From Prescottella agglutinans (GTDB taxonomy: Bacteria; Actinomycetota; Actinomycetes; Mycobacteriales; Mycobacteriaceae), in NCBI RefSeq assembly GCF_004011865.1, contig NZ_RKLP01000012.1, forward strand, positions 62,001 to 126,000: a stretch of 64,000 bases of DNA, read 5' to 3'. Positions 52,353 to 60,171 of this stretch are shown here, in pieces. The notes below the pieces were generated by a model. It did no database searches. It was not told the DNA's origin and saw only the letters and a program-made list of their open reading frames with translations. The position numbers and the translations under genes are program-made. Numbering within the stretch: position 1 is the first letter of the stretch; each line of letters starts with the position of its first letter.

Positions 52353-52368
52353 TCGAAACATGGTTCGA
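52353..52368. promoter_or_regulatory. Palindrome between the IclR and TetR genes
   Basis: TCGAAACATGGTTCGA, arms TCGAA/TTCGA, 14 of 16 bases symmetric, in the divergent region. Candidate operator for either regulator. Confidence 0.45.
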
Positions 52369-52502
52369 GCAAGAGCGTTTCATCGAGAATGAGAACGATG
52401 TTTCCATTTCTCCGGTCGGGACGCCGGGGCTGTGGATCGGTCGCCCCGGGTATCGTGTTCGCGGTGCGAGCCGGTTGCGATACCCCGAAGGCCATCACGG
52501 AC

Positions 52503-53090
52503 ATGACCGCGAGTCAGCGGGAACGCCGTGCCGCGCTCACCGACGCGGTGATCGCGATGCTGCAGGAGATGGAGCCGGAACGGATCCAGATGCGTGAGGT
52601 GTCCGAGCGGTCCCGGGTCGCGCTCGGCACCCTGTACCGGTACTTCCCGACCAAGTCGCACCTGCTCGCCGCGTCGATGGTGGCGTGGAACGATCGCCTG
52701 TCGCGCAAGCTCGAGGCCGAGAGGTGTCGGGCCCGGGAAACCGGCGCCGTGGACGACAGGAGCGTCCGCGACCGCGTGCAGGCGTTGTATCGGCGGCAAC
52801 TGAGGGCCTTCCAGCGCGGTCCGAACTTCGCGCGACTCGACATCGATCTCACCGCGTCGTCGGACCCCTACGTCCGCGAATCGATGCAACAGCGCGCGGC
52901 GGCCAACCATGCGGCGACGCTCGCCCTGATGGACGGCGTGCCCGACGACGTCGCGCGGGTGGCGTTGCTCGCGATCGACGGGACGATGCTCGCGGCGCTC
53001 GCCCACTGGATCTCCGGGCGCCTCAGTTTCGCCGGGGCGGTACGCAACGTCGAGGACGTCGCCGCGTTGGTGCTCGCCGACTACGCGTGA
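52503..53090 (+). CDS. TetR-family regulator (KstR/KstR2-like helix-turn-helix)
   Basis: 195 residues. DNA-binding part RRAALTDAVIAMLQEMEPERIQMREVSERSRVALGTLYRYFPTKSHLLAASMVAWNDRLS is close in pattern to KstR (VALGTLYRYFPSK). Ligand domain has MQQRAAANHAATLALMDGVPDDVARVALLAIDGTMLAALAHWISGRLS. ATG at 52503 is preferred; the frame is open upstream. Lies just before an HsaA-like and a KstD-like gene, so it may sense a steroid-derived CoA ester; inference. Confidence 0.85.
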   Translation: MTASQRERRAALTDAVIAMLQEMEPERIQMREVSERSRVALGTLYRYFPTKSHLLAASMVAWNDRLSRKLEAERCRARETGAVDDRSVRDRVQALYRRQLRAFQRGPNFARLDIDLTASSDPYVRESMQQRAAANHAATLALMDGVPDDVARVALLAIDGTMLAALAHWISGRLSFAGAVRNVEDVAALVLADYA

Positions 53091-53415
53091 GGGAGGGCCG
53101 GATCCGTTGTGGAGTCTTCGGCCCGGGCGGCCGGGGACCGCAAATAGAACAGATTCCACCCGGGTTCGGGCTGGGCTGTGGGTGCAGGTGTAGGGTCACG
53201 GCCTTCGCGGATGATCTCGAGTTATTCGATGTCGGAAGGCGTATTTCGGTATCGGGGCGCCGGGATCTCCCGGTGCGTGCTCGCGGCGGTAGCGCGTCGA
53301 TCATCGACAAAATCTGCACCCTGTTCTAATCTCTGCTCGATCGAGATCCGTGTGGGATCGGGTGTGTACGGAATCGGCCGTGAGAGTTGCTCCTGGCTGG
53401 GATAGGGGGCTTTCG
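53091..53415. other. 325-bp gap before the HsaA-like gene
   Basis: No gene seen. Holds a short palindrome CCGGGA-TC-TCCCGG (53260-53273) and CTCGATCGAG near 53338-53347. The promoter of the monooxygenase gene should be here, but I see no clear -10/-35 pair and no full KstR-type site. Confidence 0.5.
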
Positions 53416-54591
53416 ATGGGCGAGCGACGAGTGGCGGACGTGCTCGACGACGTCGCGAGCCTGCTGCCGGACGTTCGGGGTCGCGCCCGCGAGATCGAGG
53501 GCGCCCGGCAGGTGTCGGTCGAGACGATGCGGGCGCTCACCGAGGCCGGTCATTTCCGATTGCTGCAGCCGCGGCGCTTCGGGGGATTCGAGGCCGAACC
53601 CGTCGAGTTCTACTCCTCGGTGCGCCTGCTCGCCGGCGCCTGCGGGTCCACCGGTTGGGTCTCGTCGGTGGTGGGGGTGCACCCGTGGCACCTGGCGTTG
53701 TTCGACGTCCGCGCCCAGGAGGAGGTCTGGGGCGACAGCCCGGACACGTTGATCTCGTCGGCGTATGCGCCGATGGGCCGCGCCGTCCGGTCGGACGGCG
53801 GTTACTTCTTCTCCGGGCGGTGGAGTTACTCGTCGGGCAGCGCGCACGCGGACTGGGTCTTCGTCGGTGGTTTCGTCGTCGACGACGCGGGCGACCCGAT
53901 CGACTTCCGGACCTTTCTGTTGCCGGCCCGCGACTATCGCGTCGAGGACGTGTGGGACACCGTCGGCCTCCGCGGCACCGGCAGCAACGACATCGTGGTC
54001 GAGGACGCATTCGTGCCGGAGCACCGGACGCTGAGCTTCGCCGCGACGGTGCAGTGCCGGGGTCCGGGGCAGGACGTCAATGCCGCTCCGCTGTACCGCC
54101 TTCCGTTCTCGGCGGTGTTCTCGACGGCGATCTCCGCACCGCTCATCGGGATGGCGGACGGTGCGTACGGGGCGTTCACGGCGCACCAGACCGAACGGGA
54201 GGAGTCGGTGAGCGCGCTGCGGATGCCGGACAATCCGTTCATGCACGTCGCGATGGCCGAGTCCGCCCGTGACATCGAACTGGCCTGGACACAGTTGAGT
54301 CGCAACCTCGCCGACCTGCTCGAGTTGGCGTCGGAGAATCGGCGGATCCCGGTGTCGTTGCGGGTCAAGACGCGCCGCGACCAGGTCAGTGCCTCGGGGA
54401 TGGCGGTCGCCGCGATCGACCGACTCTTCGACCACGGTGGCGGCGGCGCCTTGCGCAGCAGCGATCCGATCCAGCGCTTCTGGCGCGACGCACACGCCGG
54501 GCGCGCGCACGTCATCAACGACCCGCACCAGACCCTCGCCCTCTTCGGACGCAGCGAACTGGGCCACGACGTCAGGGACGCCTGGGTGTAG
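53416..54591 (+). CDS. HsaA-like flavin-dependent monooxygenase (acyl-CoA-dehydrogenase fold)
   Basis: 391 residues, HpaB/HsaA group of the acyl-CoA dehydrogenase fold. Very close in pattern to HsaA, the oxygenase of 3-HSA in cholesterol ring degradation: LLPDVRGRAREIEGARQVS, LLAGACGSTGWVSSVVGVHPWHLALFDVRAQEEVWG, ISSAYAPMGRAVRSDGGYFFSGRW, VWDTVGLRGTGSNDIVVEDAFVP and IQRFWRDAHAGRAHVINDP. It needs a reductase (HsaB-type) not found in this window. Probably hydroxylates a phenolic steroid or other aromatic. ATG at 53416. The KstD-like gene follows after 40 bp. Confidence 0.85.
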   Translation: MGERRVADVLDDVASLLPDVRGRAREIEGARQVSVETMRALTEAGHFRLLQPRRFGGFEAEPVEFYSSVRLLAGACGSTGWVSSVVGVHPWHLALFDVRAQEEVWGDSPDTLISSAYAPMGRAVRSDGGYFFSGRWSYSSGSAHADWVFVGGFVVDDAGDPIDFRTFLLPARDYRVEDVWDTVGLRGTGSNDIVVEDAFVPEHRTLSFAATVQCRGPGQDVNAAPLYRLPFSAVFSTAISAPLIGMADGAYGAFTAHQTEREESVSALRMPDNPFMHVAMAESARDIELAWTQLSRNLADLLELASENRRIPVSLRVKTRRDQVSASGMAVAAIDRLFDHGGGGALRSSDPIQRFWRDAHAGRAHVINDPHQTLALFGRSELGHDVRDAWV

Positions 54592-54631
54592 CGCGTCCGC
54601 CCCGAAACCCGACCGACGAGGAGACCAACAG

Positions 54632-56257
54632 ATGAAGTCGCAGAACGGATCCGGCCAGCACTGGGATGGCGAGGCCGACGTCGTGGTCGTCGGATTCGGT
54701 GCAGCGGGTGCCAGCGCCGCCATCGAGGCGGCAGACCACGGTGCGCAGGTGCTGGTGATCGAACGTTTCGACGGCGGCGGCGCCACGGCGATCAGCGGCG
54801 GTATCTACTACGCGGGCGGCGGGACGACGCAGCAGAAGGAGGCCGGCGTCGACTACGACACCTCGTCGGCGATGTTCGACTACCTGAAGCTCGAGACGTC
54901 GGGTGTGGTGTCGGACGACCTGCTCGAGGACTTCTGCGACCGCAGCGTCGAGAACCTGCAGTGGCTCGAGGCGCTCGGCGTCCCGTTCGAGGGCAGCATG
55001 GCTCCGCGGAAGACGTCGTACCCGACGAACGACTACTACCTGTACTACTCCGGCAACGAACTGGCGCCGCCGTACAAGGAGGCGGCGAAGCCGGCCCCGC
55101 GTGGGCATCGCACCAAGGGGCGCGGCACGTCGGGCAAGGTGTTCTTCGCGGCCCTCGAGAAGGCCGCCCGCAAGCGTCGGATCGACGTGCGGCGGCAGAC
55201 GATCGTGACGTCCCTGATCACCGACGACGGCGGCGCCGTGATCGGAATCGAGTGCCGTGAGGTGGATCCGCGCGCGACGATCCGGCGCCGTGTGCACCGG
55301 GTGCTCGGATCCCTGAACCGGAAGTGGAACCTCTACTACCGGCCGGTCGGCCGCCTCATGGACGGGCCGATCCGGCGGATCGAGGCCGGGCACTCGGTGG
55401 TGCGGCGGTACCGGGCACGCAAGGGCGTGATCCTCGCGGCCGGCGGGTTCGTCTTCAACCGGGAGATGCTGCAGCAGCACGCGCCGCGGTACCTGAACGG
55501 CACCGGACTCGGCACGATCGGCGACGACGGCAGCGGCATCCGTCTGGGACAGTCGGTCGGCGGTGCGACCGACCGGATGGATCGGGTGTCGGCGTGGCGG
55601 TTCTTCAACCCGCCGATCGTGATGACCGAGGGTGTGCTCGTCAACAAGGAGGGCGAGCGCATCTGCAACGAGACGCTGTACGGCGCCAAGATCGGCGAGT
55701 ACATCGCCGAGCAGACGGACGTGTCGGCGTACCTGATCATCGACGCCCGGATGCTCGCCGACGCCAAGCGGCAGGTGCCCGAGCAGACCCTGTGGTTCCA
55801 GCGCCTGCAGACCACCTATCTGTTCAGCGTCGGCCACAAGAAGGGCGCGACGGCGGAGGCGCTCGCGCGCCGTACCGGCATCGATCCGGCGGGCCTCGCG
55901 CGCACGCTCGAGCAGTACAACGCCGACCGGCGGGCCGGGCTCCCCGACGCGATGGGCAAGGATCCCGCGCACGTGACCCCGCTGGTCGACGGCCCGTTCT
56001 ATGCGATCGACTGTTCGATCCGCATCCAGGCGGGCTTCCCGTGCCCGGTGCTCACCCTGGGTGGGCTCACCGTCGACGAGTGGACCGGAGCGGTGACGGG
56101 CGAGGACGGTGCGCCGATTCCGGGTCTGTACGCGGCCGGCCGGAACGCGGTGGGCATCTGTTCGGAGTCGTACGTCAGCGGTCTGTCGATCGCGGACTGC
56201 GTGTACTCGGGGCGTCGGGCCGGGGCCGTCGTCTCGGCGGCCACGGGGGTCGCGTAG
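54632..56257 (+). CDS. FAD-dependent oxidoreductase, KstD/fumarate-reductase flavoprotein family
   Basis: 541 residues of the FAD_binding_2 family that includes 3-ketosteroid dehydrogenases. Rossmann FAD motif VVVVGFGAAGASAAIEAADHGAQVLVIER, family loop GGGATAISGGIYYAGGG, second FAD segment RKGVILAAGGFVFNREML and C-terminal GLYAAGRNAVGICSESYVSGLSIADCVYSGRRAG. It is not a close KstD in its middle part (residues 130-250 differ), so the substrate is open: an unsaturated or 3-keto cyclic compound is likely. Follows the HsaA-like gene by 40 bp with GAGGAGA before its ATG. Confidence 0.85.
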   Translation: MKSQNGSGQHWDGEADVVVVGFGAAGASAAIEAADHGAQVLVIERFDGGGATAISGGIYYAGGGTTQQKEAGVDYDTSSAMFDYLKLETSGVVSDDLLEDFCDRSVENLQWLEALGVPFEGSMAPRKTSYPTNDYYLYYSGNELAPPYKEAAKPAPRGHRTKGRGTSGKVFFAALEKAARKRRIDVRRQTIVTSLITDDGGAVIGIECREVDPRATIRRRVHRVLGSLNRKWNLYYRPVGRLMDGPIRRIEAGHSVVRRYRARKGVILAAGGFVFNREMLQQHAPRYLNGTGLGTIGDDGSGIRLGQSVGGATDRMDRVSAWRFFNPPIVMTEGVLVNKEGERICNETLYGAKIGEYIAEQTDVSAYLIIDARMLADAKRQVPEQTLWFQRLQTTYLFSVGHKKGATAEALARRTGIDPAGLARTLEQYNADRRAGLPDAMGKDPAHVTPLVDGPFYAIDCSIRIQAGFPCPVLTLGGLTVDEWTGAVTGEDGAPIPGLYAAGRNAVGICSESYVSGLSIADCVYSGRRAGAVVSAATGVA

Positions 56258-56268
56258 CCTCTGGACAT

Positions 56269-56838
56269 GTGTCAGGCAACTACGAATCGACTCGCCGCCG
56301 TCTGACGAGCAAGCAGGCCGAGACGGTGTCGCGCCTCACCCGCTGCGCCGTCGAGGTGTTACGTGAGAAGGGTTTCGCCGGGCTGACCGTCCGTTTGGTG
56401 GCGGCGCAGGCCGGGGTCGCGCCGGCGACCGCGTACACGTACTTCTCGTCGAAGGAGCACCTCGTCGCCGAGGTGTTCTGGCGTCGGCTGTCGGCGATGC
56501 CACACGAGGAGGACTCGGCCGAGGACCGCACCACCCGCGTCGTCGGGGTGTTGCGCAGTGTTGCCCTGCTGGTGTCCGACGAGCCCGAACTCGCGGGCGC
56601 GGTCACCACGGCCCTGCTGGGCCGCGATCCCGACGTCGAGCATCTGCGGTTGCGGATCGGTGTCGAGATCCGGCGGCGCCTGATCGAGGCCCTCGGCTCC
56701 GAGTTGCCCGACCAGGACCTGCTCGAGGGCCTCGAGATGCTGTATGCGGGTGCGCTGCTGCGCGCGGGCATGGGCTACGACTCGTACGTCCACATCGCGG
56801 ACCGGCTCGAGAGCTCGGCCCGGATGATCCTGCCGTGA
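56269..56838 (+). CDS. TetR-family regulator
   Basis: 189 residues. Helix-turn-helix ETVSRLTRCAVEVLREKGFAGLTVRLVAAQAGVAPATAYTYFSSKEHLVAEVFWRRLS (APATAYTYFSSK is common among mycobacterial TetR proteins of lipid/steroid gene clusters). GTG start lies 8 bases after TAGCCT (56255-56260), a possible -10 giving a leaderless message, or it is read through from the flavoprotein gene 11 bp upstream. Likely controls this cluster; the dyad at 57671-57688 is a candidate site. Confidence 0.85.
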   Translation: MSGNYESTRRRLTSKQAETVSRLTRCAVEVLREKGFAGLTVRLVAAQAGVAPATAYTYFSSKEHLVAEVFWRRLSAMPHEEDSAEDRTTRVVGVLRSVALLVSDEPELAGAVTTALLGRDPDVEHLRLRIGVEIRRRLIEALGSELPDQDLLEGLEMLYAGALLRAGMGYDSYVHIADRLESSARMILP

Positions 56839-56856
56839 CCTCGAGCCGGTGACCGC

Positions 56857-57633
56857 TCAGACGGTGTAGCCGCCGTCGACGTTGAGCTTCTGGCCGGTGA
56901 CGAAGCCGGCCTTCTCGCTCGCCAGGAAGCACACGGCTTCGGCGATGTCGACCGCGGTGCCGAACTTCTGCAACGGAATTCGGCTCATCGTGACGTCGAG
57001 TGCGCGCTGGTCGAGGTTCTGGGAGCTGATCAGCCGCTCGGCCATCCCGTCGGTGAGCATGCCCGGGCCGACCGAGTTGAAACGGACGCCGTAGCGCCCC
57101 TCCTCGGCGGCGAACCCGCGCACCAGCGCCTCCACCGCTCCCTTCGTTCCTGCGGAGAGGCCGTCCCGCACCGGGTAGCGGTCGGTGGCCGCCGTGGTGA
57201 CGGCGACGACGGATCCCTTCGCGGCACGCAGCGCGGGGAGGCATGCCTGCACCACGGTGAAGAACGCGGTGGCTTCGTCGTTCAGATGCTGTGCGTACGT
57301 GGACGGTTCGACCCGCGACAGGTGCACCATCGGGATGTGCGGGCCGGCGGCGTGCACCAGGACCGACAGGTCACCGAAGTCGCGGGTGGTCGTGTCGACC
57401 AGCTCGGCGAGCCGGTCGGCGTCGCACAGGTCGACGGAGTGGGCGCCGCCCCGCACCCCGAGTTCCTCGACCTCGGCGACCAGTTTCGCGGCGGCCTCGG
57501 CATTCGAGCGGTAGGTGAGAACCACGTTGTGGCCCTGTGCGGCGAGTTGGCGGACGATGGCCGCGCCGATGCCTCCGGTGCCGCCGGTGACGAGGGCTGT
57601 GGTGCGGGTCGAACTCGAGGATGCAGTGCTCAC
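56857..57633 (-). CDS. Short-chain dehydrogenase/reductase lacking the catalytic tyrosine
   Basis: 258 residues, classical SDR layout: cofactor motif TGGTGGIGAAIVRQLAAQGHNVVL, VLVHAAGPHIP (NAG-like position) and SVGPGMLTDGMAERLI, C-terminal FVTGQKLNVDGGYTV. The usual YxxxK active site reads SAGTK (in RDGLSAGTKGAVEALVRGF), so the tyrosine is a serine while the lysine remains. It may be inactive, use another acid, or serve a different reaction. GTG start. Convergent with the TetR gene 18 bp away. Confidence 0.87.
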   Translation of the reverse strand: MSTASSSSTRTTALVTGGTGGIGAAIVRQLAAQGHNVVLTYRSNAEAAAKLVAEVEELGVRGGAHSVDLCDADRLAELVDTTTRDFGDLSVLVHAAGPHIPMVHLSRVEPSTYAQHLNDEATAFFTVVQACLPALRAAKGSVVAVTTAATDRYPVRDGLSAGTKGAVEALVRGFAAEEGRYGVRFNSVGPGMLTDGMAERLISSQNLDQRALDVTMSRIPLQKFGTAVDIAEAVCFLASEKAGFVTGQKLNVDGGYTV

Positions 57634-57670
57634 TGGGCGCTCCCTGGGTCTGTGGTCCGTACGAGAGGCA

Positions 57671-57688
57671 ACCTAGCACTTGCTTGGT
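57671..57688. promoter_or_regulatory. TetR-type operator candidate upstream of the SDR gene
   Basis: ACCTAGCACTTGCTTGGT: arms ACCnAGCA/TGCTnGGT, 14 of 18 positions symmetric, 38 bp before the SDR start. Confidence 0.6.
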
Positions 57689-57732
57689 TTGTTTCGTCGG
57701 GGTCGGGCCCACGGAGCGGGAAACCCGGGCCG

Positions 57733-58626
57733 TCAGATCGTGAGCGCGCGCCGGCTCTCGAAGCGGCGCCGGGCGCCGGAGTACGGGTCGTCGAACTCGA
57801 TGCTGCGAGCGAGGAGTTGCAGCGGAGCCGAGTAGTCGTCAGGGGCGACGTCGTAGAACCGCGGATAGAAGTTGTCGCCCAGGATCGGGATGCCGAGCGA
57901 ACTCATGTGCAGGCGCAGTTGGTGCGTCTTGCCGGTGCGTGGCCGGAGGCGGTACCGCCCGACGCCGGCGCACACTTCGAGGAGTTCGATGCGGCTCTCC
58001 GCGTTCGGGGTTCCCGGTATCTCACGGGCCTGTAAGACGCCGCGCTCCTTGATGATTCGGCTGTGGACCGTGCGGGGGAGCGAGAGTGCCGGGTCGTGGC
58101 GTGCGAGCGCCTCGTACTCCTTGGTCACGCGGCGCTCGTCGAACAGGGACTGGTACGCGCGCCGTGCCTGCTGCCGGACGGTGAACACGAGGACGCCGGC
58201 GGTGATCCGGTCCAGTCGGTGTGCGGGAGTCAACTCGGGCAGGTCGAGGTCGCGGCGCAACCGCACCAGTGCCGACTCGACGACGTAGGCACCGCGCGGC
58301 GTGCTCGCGAGGAAGTGGGGCTTGTCGACGACGAGGAGGTCCTCGTCGCGGTGGAGGATGTCGATCTCGAACGGCACCCGCTGCTCGACGGGCGGGTCGC
58401 GATAGAGGTACAGAAAGCTGTTCGGTCGGCAGGGCGTGACCGCGGTGATCGGGACGCCGTGCTCGTCGACCACCTCGCCCGCGGCGACCTTCTCGCGCAG
58501 GCGGATGTGGTCCGACGGAAACCGCTCCAGAAGGTAGTCGAGGGCGGTCGCCCAGGCGCCCGTGTTCGGAAGTCGGAGTCGCGTCGGGTTGAGGCCGTCG
58601 CGGACAGGAAGCGGAGCAGCGGGCAC
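57733..58626 (-). CDS. RluA-family rRNA/tRNA pseudouridine synthase
   Basis: 297 residues. Catalytic motif LTPAHRLDRITAGVLVF with the active Asp in HRLD; LVVDKPHFLASTPRG is the RluA motif I region; GRYRLRPRTGKTHQLRLHMSSLGIPILGDNFYP is the conserved C-terminal motif. N-terminal part PNTGAWATALDYLLERF resembles an S4-like leader. Isomerises uridine in structured RNA; the exact target is not determinable. GTG start. A dyad lies 68 bp upstream. Confidence 0.92.
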   Translation of the reverse strand: MPAAPLPVRDGLNPTRLRLPNTGAWATALDYLLERFPSDHIRLREKVAAGEVVDEHGVPITAVTPCRPNSFLYLYRDPPVEQRVPFEIDILHRDEDLLVVDKPHFLASTPRGAYVVESALVRLRRDLDLPELTPAHRLDRITAGVLVFTVRQQARRAYQSLFDERRVTKEYEALARHDPALSLPRTVHSRIIKERGVLQAREIPGTPNAESRIELLEVCAGVGRYRLRPRTGKTHQLRLHMSSLGIPILGDNFYPRFYDVAPDDYSAPLQLLARSIEFDDPYSGARRRFESRRALTI

Positions 58627-59124
58627 GTACCGACGGTACCCGGAGCTTTCGGGCGCGGGTCGACGCGAAGCGTTGACGTGCGCACACCCGTACCTTACCC
58701 TTCGGTAAGTTACAGCGTCCGCCGCCTTCGAGGGGTGGGTGGTGGACGCTGTCCTGCCCGTCGCCCACGCCGCGTCAAGCCTCTGCGTCCGGCGTGTCGT
58801 GAACGGGGCTTCTTCTCGGCCCGTGTCTGCAATCCGTTTCGCGTCTCCGCGAGCGGTCGGCGCCGACGTCGAGCCGGTCTGCTCGATCGTTGCTGCTGGT
58901 CCCGTCGTTGCAATAGGGCTAGCACGAAAATTCGGTATCGGGAGAAACTCTCAGAGAACGCTCATGATTCCCGATATCGAGATTTTTGACACACCTTTTT
59001 CTCGTTAACGACCGGAGTGGGTCCGGGGATACATTGATGATCGATTTGACCGCAGAGTCGACCCGAATTCGATGAATGGATTCGTCTGCCCTGGCGCGGT
59101 GGCTCGTTGAAGGAAGAAGTTTCG
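58627..59124. other. 498-bp gap between pseudouridine synthase and mycolyltransferase genes
   Basis: No gene seen. Besides the dyad at 58694 it holds an inverted repeat CGGTATCGGGA (58933-58943) and TCCCGATATCG (58969-58979), one mismatch, 25-nt loop. The part from 58920 to 59090 is AT-rich for this genome and should contain the mycolyltransferase promoter. Confidence 0.55.
58694..58709. promoter_or_regulatory. Palindrome CTTACC-CTTC-GGTAAG
   Basis: Perfect 6-bp arms with 4-bp centre, 68 bp before the pseudouridine synthase start. TTACC/GGTAA arms are common in TetR-type operators; regulator unknown. Confidence 0.5.
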
Positions 59125-60117
59125 ATGTATTTCGCTGGAGGGCGACAGGGGGTTCGCGGGAACCCGGTGGTGATGGTCCTGGTGGCCGTGGTCGCGGTGA
59201 TGATCACGTTGATGGCGGCCCCCGTGGCGTCCGCCGAGGCGGGGACGGCGCGGGCGGTTCCGCGGGGCGGATACGACGAGCTGTGGGTGCCGTCGTCGAT
59301 GGGGGACATCAAGGTCCAGGTTCAATGGGCCGCGCGGGGTGGTAGTGCGTCGCTCTACCTGCTCGACGGATTGCGCGCCCGCAGCGATCGCAACGCGTGG
59401 AGTTTCGAGACGAATGCGATGGAGCAGTTCGCTCTCGACAACGTCACCGTCGTGATGCCCGTGGGAGGTGAGGCGAGTTTCTATTCGGACTGGTACCACC
59501 CCAGTAATTTCAATGCGCAACCCATCACCTACAAGTGGGAGACCTTTCTGACCCGCGAACTTCCAGACTTTCTGTCGAAATTCGGTGTGGACCGTACGAA
59601 TACCGGAGTCGTGGGGTTGTCCATGGGCGGAACTGCTGCGATGACACTGGCCGCCTACCATCGGGACCAATTCCGATTCGCTGGGTCTCTTTCCGGATAT
59701 CTCAACACGACGGCCCCCGGAATGCGTGAGGCGATCCGCGTCGCGATGTACGACGCCGGGCGCTACAACGCCGATTCGATGTGGGGTTTCCCGTGGGATC
59801 CGGCCTGGTTGCGAAACGATCCGTTCGTGTCGGCGCCACAACTGCAGGGCCTGTCGCTGTACGTGTCGGCCGGCAACGGAATCCCGGGCGTGTACGACCG
59901 CCCGTCCGATCCGATCGGCTACTGGAACACCGCGATGGGCATGGGCCTCGAGTTCATCTCGATGGTGACCACGCGAGCCTTCCAGGTGCGACTCCACACC
60001 CTCGGCATCCCGGCGAACTTCCACTTCAATGCCACCGGCACGCATTCCTGGCCGTACTGGTCTGCCGAACTGTGGCAGGCGCGACCGCAGATCCTGAACG
60101 CGCTCAATGCGTGGTGA
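59125..60117 (+). CDS. Secreted mycolyltransferase (antigen 85-type esterase)
   Basis: 330 residues. Sec signal (NPVVMVLVAVVAVMITLMAAPVASA) then an Ag85-type alpha/beta hydrolase: LYLLDGLRA, VVMPVGGEASFYSDWY, nucleophile Ser166 in VVGLSMGGTAAM, and His307 in GTHSWPYWSAELW. These enzymes move mycolic acids between trehalose esters and arabinogalactan in the envelope. The ATG at 59125 is preferred over a TTG 18 bp upstream because GAAGGAAGAAG lies in between. A terminator follows at once. Confidence 0.93.
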   Translation: MYFAGGRQGVRGNPVVMVLVAVVAVMITLMAAPVASAEAGTARAVPRGGYDELWVPSSMGDIKVQVQWAARGGSASLYLLDGLRARSDRNAWSFETNAMEQFALDNVTVVMPVGGEASFYSDWYHPSNFNAQPITYKWETFLTRELPDFLSKFGVDRTNTGVVGLSMGGTAAMTLAAYHRDQFRFAGSLSGYLNTTAPGMREAIRVAMYDAGRYNADSMWGFPWDPAWLRNDPFVSAPQLQGLSLYVSAGNGIPGVYDRPSDPIGYWNTAMGMGLEFISMVTTRAFQVRLHTLGIPANFHFNATGTHSWPYWSAELWQARPQILNALNAW

Positions 60118-60123
60118 CTGAGC

Positions 60124-60157
60124 GAAGGCGGGGCGCCACGAACGGCACCCCGCCTTC
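60124..60157 (+). terminator. Terminator of the mycolyltransferase gene
   Basis: GAAGGCGGGGCGCC (60124-60137) pairs with 60144-60157 with one G-T pair, loop ACGAAC. It ends two bases before the next gene's -10 box. Confidence 0.8.
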
Positions 60158-60159
60158 CG

Positions 60160-60165
60160 TACGCT
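60160..60165 (+). promoter_or_regulatory. -10 element giving a leaderless SDR transcript
   Basis: TACGCT, then six bases, then the ATG at 60172. The spacing puts the transcript start at the start codon. Confidence 0.5.
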
Positions 60166-60171
60166 GTGACC

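Noticed and set aside
53091-53415. KstR site before the HsaA-like gene
   Set aside because: A TGTTCTAA half is present near 53323 but no second half fits TNNAACNNGTTNNA.
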